Below are positions 8,786 through 15,627 of a DNA stretch of 35,181 bases, piece by piece. A program made the translations under genes and the position numbers. Origin of the DNA: Candidatus Peribacteraceae bacterium (GTDB taxonomy: Bacteria > Patescibacteriota > Gracilibacteria > Peribacterales > Peribacteraceae). Location: positions 1 to 35,181 of the forward strand of contig JASMHZ010000013.1 in assembly GCA_030750465.1 (NCBI GenBank). The letters are read 5' to 3'. A model generated the notes under the pieces. That model did no database searches. It saw nothing but the letters and a program-made list of their open reading frames with translations, and was not told where the DNA came from. Position 1 is the first letter of the stretch. The number at the start of each line of letters is the position of its first letter.

Positions 8786-8892
8786 TTTTGGAGCTAGCTG
8801 AAGATAATAAGTCTTGGTTGGTAAAAGATTTTTTTGAGATGCTATTGACGAGGGTTTTTTAGCGGTCACCATATATAACTACCGCTCCGCCA

Positions 8893-8955
8893 CCCTGAAG
8901 CTTAACCCACCCCTGCCTACCGCCTGCCTGCCGGCAGGCAGGGCAGGCAGGCCAG
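8893..8955. repeat. Composite repeat: 20-nt module ccctgaagcttaacccaccc plus CCTGCCTGCCGGCAGGCAGG palindrome
   Basis: Perfect 20-nt palindrome at 8923-8942; the 20-nt module at 8893-8912 is repeated inverted at 13356-13375. Confidence 0.75.
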
Positions 8956-8980
8956 GGGGGAGGGTGCATTTTCAGAGATT

Positions 8981-10006
8981 TTAGAAAGGCGCAGGTCCAT
9001 TGAACAACTCCTTCTCCAACTCCTTCGTTTCTTTGTACCACTTTCTGTGGAAGTCAGTTTCTTTTCCATCAGTGTAAATCCTTTTGAAGTATTCAAATCT
9101 TTCATCAACAGTTACCCATTCATTGTCTCGGATTCTTTTATCGGCATAGAAAAGAATTTTTTGCTCTGTTGTCATTTCCGGATGGTTTTCTGTTTTAAGG
9201 CCATGAATTTCTACAATCGAGGCCATATCCGGAAAACCCTGTTCCCTCAAAAACTCAGCACATGCAGATTCATGTGAATGTCCTTCATATTTATTTATCA
9301 GCGTTGCCCAGGTTTCTTCATCTTCCTTGGTAGTAGGAATTGGCGCGTGGTTTCCGTGATGGAATTCAACGAATCTGAACAAGTCATGTAGTTCTGAGCA
9401 TCTTCTAAGGGTAGTAGGTCTAACCAGTTTTCCGATTTTAATAAGTTCCTCACCAACTCTTTGGGCTATATCTGCTACGGCATCACAATGAGCTATAACA
9501 TTTGGAGGCAGATGAACTTCCTTTCTCCATTCCTCAATCTCGGATCGAGAGGGGATTGGGACATCTTTGAAAGTACATTCTAGAATTCTCATATCACGAT
9601 CATCAGGATCTTCCTCTATCTTGATCTCAATATCAGCTTCAAAACCCCCAATGCGATCTGCCCATTCAATGCATCTGATTCCATCATGATCATCGGATGA
9701 TTCGATTACTGATTCGGCTTCAAAAGGCTCAATTCTGTATAAATCTATATGGAGAAGTTCACCGAATCTATTAGGCTGATAATGTTGTTCAAGTGCATAT
9801 GTTGGGCTTGTTAAATGCTCAGAAATACCTAATCCTTGGGCAAATCCTTGTAAAAACGTGGTTTTTCCGGCTCCAAGCTCTCCGATTAGGGAAATTGTTA
9901 GAGGGGTTTGATAGATTGAATAGGCTAACGATCTTCCAGCTGATGCTGTTTTTTTGTCATTAGAAAGCCGAATAGTGACTTGATCAGGGGTTGTACTAGA
10001 CATCAT
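8981..10006 (-). CDS. TsaE-like ATPase fused to C-terminal HD-domain (predicted phosphohydrolase)
   Basis: N-term: LIGELGAGKTTFLQGFAQGLGI...SPTYALEQHY...LLHIDLYR...CIEWADRI (TsaE). C-term: VIAHCDAVADIAQRVGEELI...RRCSELHDLFRF...HSHESACAEFLREQG...IVEIHG (HD-like spacing). Confidence 0.8.
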   Translation of the reverse strand: MMSSTTPDQVTIRLSNDKKTASAGRSLAYSIYQTPLTISLIGELGAGKTTFLQGFAQGLGISEHLTSPTYALEQHYQPNRFGELLHIDLYRIEPFEAESVIESSDDHDGIRCIEWADRIGGFEADIEIKIEEDPDDRDMRILECTFKDVPIPSRSEIEEWRKEVHLPPNVIAHCDAVADIAQRVGEELIKIGKLVRPTTLRRCSELHDLFRFVEFHHGNHAPIPTTKEDEETWATLINKYEGHSHESACAEFLREQGFPDMASIVEIHGLKTENHPEMTTEQKILFYADKRIRDNEWVTVDERFEYFKRIYTDGKETDFHRKWYKETKELEKELFNGPAPF

Positions 10007-10043
10007 ATGATGGTATAATATATATGTAAAACAAACTATACAA

Positions 10044-11537
10044 ATGCATCTTAAACATCGTAAGAAATTCGGGTTTAGAGTTAATCCTTTGCACAGAAAG
10101 CGCGAACCTCACGCCTTTCATTATCTTAGACAGCAAAAATCTTTCTGGATTGCAGCCCTTTCTCTTGTAGCTTTTGTAACAGGGAATATGCTGGGTCAGC
10201 ATGGTTGGTATGCGTTCTGGAAATCGGTACTTGGCGGGGTAGATGATAGCTTGATTGTTTACACTGGCACAGTATCTCCTATAGAAATGGTTCCAGACTA
10301 CAGTAAGTGGTCACAATATGGAGGAAATGTTGATGCTCATACTTATAGGCAAGTTCCACAGGATGTATTTGTATATTTGCCGACTTACAAATCTTCTCTT
10401 CAGCGTGAAGTAAATATTCTTCATGGAAGAGGTAATGATGTTTACTCGGTTGGATATTTGGGATCATACGCAACTGGCGCAGAGAATTCTGGAAGCCATC
10501 CGGGTGCAGATATTAGAGCGCCTGAAGGCACTCCGGTTAAAAACATCATGAATGGAGTCGTATCAGAAATCAAAGAAGGTGGGGGATTTGGAAATCTTAT
10601 CGTAATAAGGCACCCGAATGTTCCTGATCCTTCTAATCCAGCAAAACTTACAACTCTTTACTCCTCATATGCTCACTTGAGCGCAATATATGTTGAGAAG
10701 GGGGCAATAGTTCATAAGGGCGAGCATATTGGAGATTCGGGAAGTACTGGATACGCATCAGGTCCGCACCTTCATTTCCAGATAGATAGAGAAGATGCAC
10801 CATGGCATCCTTATTGGCCGTTTACTGCATCCGAAGCTGAGCGGGAGAATATGAGTTTCGCAGATGCTGTGAACGCAGGTTTGTACAAGGCGAGGGGATA
10901 CCTATATACGGTTAATCCGATGTTGTATGTCCAGGCCAACTATTCGCCTGTTGAAACTACAATTGTCAGGGAAAAGAGAGAAGAAAAACCTGAAATTGCG
11001 AAGAAAAAACCAAATGTATTTCTTTCTGTTGCACAAAGGAAGGCACAACGAATAGCTCAACTGCTTTCAAGAAGAGAAGAAAGGTTGCGATTGCGACTCG
11101 CCAGAAGGGCTGTAAAAGTGGAACCGGATGTGGCTTTAGTTCAAGAACCTAAAGCAAATGATGATGAAATTATTACAAGTACAGAGGAAGTCGCGGCTTC
11201 AACAAACAACCCCGCAATAATTCAAAGAATGACATCCGGAAATGTGGCATCGGTAGAAATTCGACATGATGGTGAATATTCAGGTAGGGGATGGGAGAAG
11301 ATTGTAATCACGGCTTTGGATGCTGACGGGAATCCTGTTGCCAACCCTACCATGAGCTCGGACATCTATCTTCGAACTGCTTACGGAGATGCAGAGTATC
11401 GTCCGTCAATAATTTCACCTCTTGATTTTGAAGAAGGTGAAGTATCTGTAAATATGCTTCCCAGAGGTAGAAGGACTATTGTTATAGAAGTTCAACCGTT
11501 TGGGATATTAAGTCGTCCTATGAGATATAATAAATAG
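10044..11537 (+). CDS. M23-family metallopeptidase (LytM-like), membrane-anchored
   Basis: N-terminal TM; SHPGADIRAPEGTPVKNIMNGVVSEI, YAHLS, GEHIGDSGSTGYASGPHLHFQI. Confidence 0.88.
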   Translation: MHLKHRKKFGFRVNPLHRKREPHAFHYLRQQKSFWIAALSLVAFVTGNMLGQHGWYAFWKSVLGGVDDSLIVYTGTVSPIEMVPDYSKWSQYGGNVDAHTYRQVPQDVFVYLPTYKSSLQREVNILHGRGNDVYSVGYLGSYATGAENSGSHPGADIRAPEGTPVKNIMNGVVSEIKEGGGFGNLIVIRHPNVPDPSNPAKLTTLYSSYAHLSAIYVEKGAIVHKGEHIGDSGSTGYASGPHLHFQIDREDAPWHPYWPFTASEAERENMSFADAVNAGLYKARGYLYTVNPMLYVQANYSPVETTIVREKREEKPEIAKKKPNVFLSVAQRKAQRIAQLLSRREERLRLRLARRAVKVEPDVALVQEPKANDDEIITSTEEVAASTNNPAIIQRMTSGNVASVEIRHDGEYSGRGWEKIVITALDADGNPVANPTMSSDIYLRTAYGDAEYRPSIISPLDFEEGEVSVNMLPRGRRTIVIEVQPFGILSRPMRYNK

Positions 11538-11541
11538 AAGC

Positions 11542-11569
11542 CAGTGATCAGTGGTCAGTGATCAGTTAT
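11542..11569. repeat. Heptamer tandem repeat CAGTGAT/CAGTGGT/CAGTGAT/CAGTTAT
   Basis: Four consecutive 7-nt units. Confidence 0.75.
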
Positions 11570-11579
11570 TAGCTTTAAA

Positions 11580-11915
11580 TTAAATAATAGACTTGTAATC
11601 AAGCATCGGAAGAACATGAATAGCAGGTTCATCATAAGGATGTACTTCTTTAACTGCTTTGAGAACTTCTTTAAGTCTTTCTGCTGTCACAACAACTTCA
11701 ATGCGTTCTTCATCCACTTCTTCAAGTTTGCCTTGTGATCCGATTGCCGGATCTGCACCTTCAAGAGGCCTAAAGCGCCCAGTTCCTCTAGATGAAAACG
11801 AGCAACTATCGTAGTTTCCAATATATCCGGCATCTGCATCGGACAGAGCCTGACGGATATTGTCGGCTGAATCCACAGGGGTGTAGATAATTAGATGATA
11901 ATATTCAGTTTGCAT
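11580..11915 (-). CDS. Standalone NIF3/YqfO insert-domain-like protein
   Basis: IGNYDSCSFSSRGTGRFRPLEGADPAIGSQGKLEEVDEERIEVVVTAERL...VHPYDEPAIHVLPM matches the NIF3-family inserted domain. Confidence 0.7.
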   Translation of the reverse strand: MQTEYYHLIIYTPVDSADNIRQALSDADAGYIGNYDSCSFSSRGTGRFRPLEGADPAIGSQGKLEEVDEERIEVVVTAERLKEVLKAVKEVHPYDEPAIHVLPMLDYKSII

Positions 11916-12975
11916 TAGATCGTGAGTAATACCTTATTCCAATCATTATCATTAGAAGAATAACAGCTGATATAAACTTTTCTCGCGTTGAAAGAAATAG
12001 TGCCGTTATTCCAAATAGGCCACCAAGAACTGCAGTAAGAAGAATAATTTTTCTGGGACTCCATCCTTTATCCAGCAGTCTGTGATGGATGTGTTCACCA
12101 CTGACGCTTCCGCTAAATGGAGATTTGGCCTTAGACACTCTCTTTAGAATAACTAAGCCTGAGTCTATAAGAGGGACTCCTAAAACCAGAAATGCGGTAG
12201 CCACTTTTCCTCCCGAATAAATTGTTAGGACTCCAAGCATCAAACCGAAGAACATCGCTCCGGTATCTCCCATCAAAACTTTTGGTGGAGGGAAATCGAA
12301 GATCAGACAAGCAAAGCTTATTGCACTCAAAACAAAAGCGATCATAGCAAGCTCAGGTTGATTAACTCGCTCACTTAGAGAAAGGAATCCAATAGTAAGA
12401 AACCCAATCGTGCTTAGCGTACTTACTTGTCCCGGTATTCCATCAAACCAATTGAGTGCATTTATTGTTAAAAGGAGCCAAAGAAGTGTGAAGATTCCGC
12501 TCCATAGAGGAAGAGGTCCGAACCCTGTCGTCATAACATCAAATGTATCCAGTTTAATCAGCTCTCCGAAACCAACTAATCCTTCCAGCGGATTTGTAAT
12601 GGTATAAATTCTGGAACCAGTTGCGAAGATTATAAATGCAATTAAGACTTGAACAGCCAGACGCATCCAAGATGGCAGGGGAGTGCGGTCATCTGCAAAA
12701 CTATAAATTCCTAAGATTATTACAGCGAATATCAATCCCAATGATTGCTTGGTTATTGATTCCAAGATTATAAAAAATATCAGAAAAGAAATTATCGCCA
12801 GTATTCCGGTGGGGTAGGGGAGCCTTGGGCGATCATGTCCGTATCGCTCCGGGAAGTCTAAGAGTTTGAATTTTGGAAAAAGTTTTTTGGCAGATAAATG
12901 TAACGCGAAGCACAGAAGAAATGCCAAAGATATTATTAGTGCTCTATTCACAGTTCCATGATACCTTGATGCCAT
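11905..12975 (-). CDS. Glycosyltransferase family 4, WecA/MraY-like phospho-sugar transferase
   Basis: Polytopic; ALNWFDGIPG, MGDTGAMFFGLMLG, HIHHRLLDKGWS; start moved from 13098 to ATG 12975. Confidence 0.85.
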   Translation of the reverse strand: MASRYHGTVNRALIISLAFLLCFALHLSAKKLFPKFKLLDFPERYGHDRPRLPYPTGILAIISFLIFFIILESITKQSLGLIFAVIILGIYSFADDRTPLPSWMRLAVQVLIAFIIFATGSRIYTITNPLEGLVGFGELIKLDTFDVMTTGFGPLPLWSGIFTLLWLLLTINALNWFDGIPGQVSTLSTIGFLTIGFLSLSERVNQPELAMIAFVLSAISFACLIFDFPPPKVLMGDTGAMFFGLMLGVLTIYSGGKVATAFLVLGVPLIDSGLVILKRVSKAKSPFSGSVSGEHIHHRLLDKGWSPRKIILLTAVLGGLFGITALFLSTREKFISAVILLMIMIGIRYYSRSNAN

Positions 12976-13336
12976 GACACGTCCTAGAAAATCTCCCGAG
13001 CGAGAAATATATGGGATTATCGGCAAGCTGAATAACGCTTCCAAAATCCAGAAAGAATGGAATGCACACTTCAAAAAGAAGGGGATTGATGCGTTCATGG
13101 CTAAATATCCGACTAAGCCGGATCAGTTACCCGAGCGGCTTAGTGAGATGTTCCATTTTGACAGGAGGATGTATTTGGTTGGAGAAGATTTGCAGGAATC
13201 AGTCGGTCAATTGCTGGATGAATTGGATGAGTCAACTGATGAAGGAAAAGTAAGCACAATTAAGAACGAAGGGGGTATATTCATAGGCTTTTTCCAGAAC
13301 ATAGATACACTCGCCCCCCAGCCTGTCCTTCCGTAG
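12974..13336 (+). CDS. Truncated, divergent shikimate-dehydrogenase (AroE) N-terminal-domain-like protein
   Basis: EIYGIIGKLNNASKIQKEWNAHFKKKGIDAFMAKYP and LLDELDESTDEGKVSTIKNEGGIFIGFFQNID resemble AroE YGLIGxPixHSxSPxxHNxxF and LDExSxxAxxxGAVNTI; ends where a repeat begins. Confidence 0.45.
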   Translation: MTRPRKSPEREIYGIIGKLNNASKIQKEWNAHFKKKGIDAFMAKYPTKPDQLPERLSEMFHFDRRMYLVGEDLQESVGQLLDELDESTDEGKVSTIKNEGGIFIGFFQNIDTLAPQPVLP

Positions 13337-13376
13337 CGCGAAGCGCGAAGGAGGAGGGTGGGTTAAGCTTCAGGGC
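13315..13376. repeat. Composite repeat: ccttccgtagcgcgaagcgcgaagg hairpin plus 20-nt module gggtgggttaagcttcaggg
   Basis: 13356-13375 is the exact reverse complement of 8893-8912. Confidence 0.75.
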
Positions 13377-13394
13377 GGAACATATAAGGAATAA

Positions 13395-13650
13395 TAAAAA
13401 AGGACGCAGTATCTAAGCGACTACTGTGTCCAGCACGGATGGTTTACAGACATCCGTAAATCGATTTCAGCAACAATCACGCGAAGTAGTTGCAGAAATC
13501 GATATATCCGTTGAAAGCCTCTTTGTGCTTTCCGGACTAGCGCGGTCTGTCCTGTTGGTTGTATCAGAACCAATGGGTACCATACAGGCCGCGCTTGCTT
13601 TACAAATAAAAGAGGCACCAGCGAGAAAAAATAATAGCAGGTGCCAATTA
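13395..13650 (+). ncRNA. Candidate structured RNA, unknown class
   Basis: Stems: 13402-13411/13422-13431 (10 bp); 13435-13441/13451-13457 (7 bp); 13460-13468/13495-13503 plus 13470-13474/13489-13493 (9+5 bp); 13517-13524/13609-13616 (8 bp); 13539-13550/13584-13595 (12 bp); 13555-13560/13568-13573 (6 bp); 13614-13619/13640-13645 (6 bp). Strand assigned only because it precedes pgk. Confidence 0.6.
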
Positions 13651-13784
13651 TGTATCTCCGACCAAACATAAAAAGGTATAGATGTCCCCAAAAAGGGAAC
13701 TGAAAAAGGACGGAAAACCCGGAAAGTTTATTCGCTTAAGTTGTTATGTCAACAAACATCGACTTTTCATTTAATGAAATCGGT

Positions 13785-13790
13785 TATAAT
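13785..13790 (+). promoter_or_regulatory. -10 element TATAAT, 6 nt before the pgk ATG
   Basis: cggttataattcactcATG. Confidence 0.6.
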
Positions 13791-13796
13791 TCACTC

Positions 13797-14999
13797 ATGA
13801 CTTATCCACTACTTAAAGACCAAAATTTATCAGGAAAACGCGTGTTACTCAGGGCTGGTTTTGATGTGCCGATTGAGAACGAAGAGGTGCAGGATACTAC
13901 TCGAATTGAAGCAATTGTGCCGACGATGAAGCATATAATTGATAGGGGAGGGAAATTGATTGTAATGGCGCATCAGGGACGTCCGAAAGCAGAGCGTGTG
14001 CCGGAGATGAGTCAAAAACCACTTGTGCCAGTACTTGATAAGTTGCTTAGTGTTTCAGTCAAATTTTGCAGCCAGTGTAGAGGAGATGAGGCGAAGAAAA
14101 TGGTCGGTGAGCTTTCCGAAGGGGAGGTTTTGCTTCTGGAAAACCTCAGATACGAAAAGGAAGAGAAAAGTAAGGATAAGGCTGAACGCGATTCTTTTGG
14201 AAAAGAACTTGCAGAGTTTGGGGATATATATGTAAATGATGCTTTTACAAATTGTCATCGTGATCATGCCAGCATGACAAGTGTTCCAAAGTTTTTGCCA
14301 GGATACATAGGATTTGCAGTTCAATCGGAGATTGAAGGGCTTTCCAAGGCTATTGAGGAGCCGAAAAGACCAGTGACACTAATAATTTCCGGTGCGAAAA
14401 TTGAAACAAAAGTTCCGATCATAAAAAACTTTATGAATCATGGAGATGATGTGCTTGTCGGTGGATGTATTGCAAATACTTTGATCGTTGCACGCGGTTT
14501 TAATGTAGGAAAGAGCGAGTATGATGATAAATTTGTTGATTTGGCCAAGGATTTGATACTCGAAGGCGAAAGTGAAGATAATGCAGATATTCATATTCCA
14601 TTTGACTCGGTTGTTGCTGCCAAAGCCACTGAGGATGTCGAAAAGATAAATGTTCCCAGCGAGAAAATTGCTGAAGACATGGCCATATTTGATGTAGGTG
14701 AAAAAACAATTGAAGGATACAAGGAGATAATTGCCGCATCAGGAACCATAGTTTGGAACGGGCCTCTTGGCGTGTATGAAATTGACGGATTTTCTAATGC
14801 TACAAAGCGCGTAGCGGATGCAGTAAAGAAGGCTACGGAAAAAGGAGCAGTTTCTATAATCGGAGGAGGGGATACTCTCGATTTTCATGACAGATACGAC
14901 TATCCAATGGATAAATATACCTTTGTAAGCTCCGCAGGTGGTGCAATGCTTGATTTTGTTGCAGGGAAGAAGCTTCCGGCTCTGGAAGCGCTTAAATAG
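13797..14999 (+). CDS. pgk: Phosphoglycerate kinase
   Basis: KRVLLRAGFDVPIE, VMAHQGRP, LLLENLRYEKEEK, NDAFTNCHRDHASM, WNGPLGVYE, SIIGGGDT, FVSSAGGAMLDFVAG; start moved from 13746 to ATG 13797. Confidence 0.95.
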   Translation: MTYPLLKDQNLSGKRVLLRAGFDVPIENEEVQDTTRIEAIVPTMKHIIDRGGKLIVMAHQGRPKAERVPEMSQKPLVPVLDKLLSVSVKFCSQCRGDEAKKMVGELSEGEVLLLENLRYEKEEKSKDKAERDSFGKELAEFGDIYVNDAFTNCHRDHASMTSVPKFLPGYIGFAVQSEIEGLSKAIEEPKRPVTLIISGAKIETKVPIIKNFMNHGDDVLVGGCIANTLIVARGFNVGKSEYDDKFVDLAKDLILEGESEDNADIHIPFDSVVAAKATEDVEKINVPSEKIAEDMAIFDVGEKTIEGYKEIIAASGTIVWNGPLGVYEIDGFSNATKRVADAVKKATEKGAVSIIGGGDTLDFHDRYDYPMDKYTFVSSAGGAMLDFVAGKKLPALEALK

Positions 15000-15042
15000 G
15001 GAAATGGTTTATGGTACACTCTAGAGGATTCCCCATTTTATT

Positions 15043-15546
15043 ATGACACAAAGGCGCAAAAGATTTTACTTGGTTCTATCGTTTACACTTTTCATTATTT
15101 TCGCGATACATGGATCAGTGACATTGCTCAGGAGTGTCAGGTCTTCTGTAACTGATGTTATTGAAAGCTCATCTGATTATTTCGAGATGGATTGTGGTAA
15201 TACTTATGATGATGATGGAGATGGGGATGCAGACTGCGCGGATAGCGATTGTAGTGCATTGCCTGAATGTTTAATTATCTTGTCTTCATCTTCGGAAGAA
15301 TTTCAGGAAGTAGATTGCGCCAATGGAAATGATGATGATGGCGATGGAGATACAGACTGTGCAGATAGCGACTGCTCATCGGATTTGAGTTGCCAGGCTG
15401 GCCCTTCTTCAAGCTCAAGTGAGGAATTCACCGAAGTGAATTGCACAAATGGAAATGATGATGATGGAGATGGGGATGCAGACTGCGCGGATAGCGACTG
15501 CTCATCGGATTTGAGCTGTCAAGCCGGAGGTTCGAGTTCCAGTTAG
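15043..15546 (+). CDS. Secreted/anchored DDGDGDxDCADSDC repeat protein
   Basis: N-terminal hydrophobic segment, then three roughly 40-aa tandem copies of xxCxNGNDDDGDGDADCADSDCSSDLSCQAGxSSSS. Confidence 0.75.
   Translation: MTQRRKRFYLVLSFTLFIIFAIHGSVTLLRSVRSSVTDVIESSSDYFEMDCGNTYDDDGDGDADCADSDCSALPECLIILSSSSEEFQEVDCANGNDDDGDGDTDCADSDCSSDLSCQAGPSSSSSEEFTEVNCTNGNDDDGDGDADCADSDCSSDLSCQAGGSSSS
15180..15546 (+). repeat. Three in-frame tandem repeats of about 126 nt
   Basis: Copies at about 15180-15300, 15301-15426 and 15427-15546; ggatttgagttgccaggctgg vs ggatttgagctgtcaagccgg. Confidence 0.75.
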
Positions 15547-15627
15547 GAATTACTGAATAAGAGCGGTATTAGTGTATAAATTGACATATGCTATGTATTC
15601 TTTATGATGTTAGTCCTCTTGTAATAT

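Noticed and set aside
8859-9108. ORFs 8859..9041 and 8917..9108
   Set aside because: Translation of the GC palindrome (PACPACRQAGG) and an out-of-frame shadow of the TsaE-HD gene.
13395-13650. RNase P RNA, tmRNA, SRP RNA, tRNA array or integron attC explanation for the structured region
   Set aside because: No GAGGAAAGUCC/ACAGAA-type P4, no tRNA-like TTCGAATC/CCA end, no SRP GGTCAGG...GGAAGGAAGCAGCC loop, no GTTRRRY core sites seen by eye. Not a substitute for cmscan.
13421-13691. ORFs 13421..13669, 13426..13671, 13467..13691 as proteins
   Set aside because: Several mutually overlapping frames on both strands, none with family resemblance; the region is better explained by the dense inverted-repeat pattern of a structured RNA.
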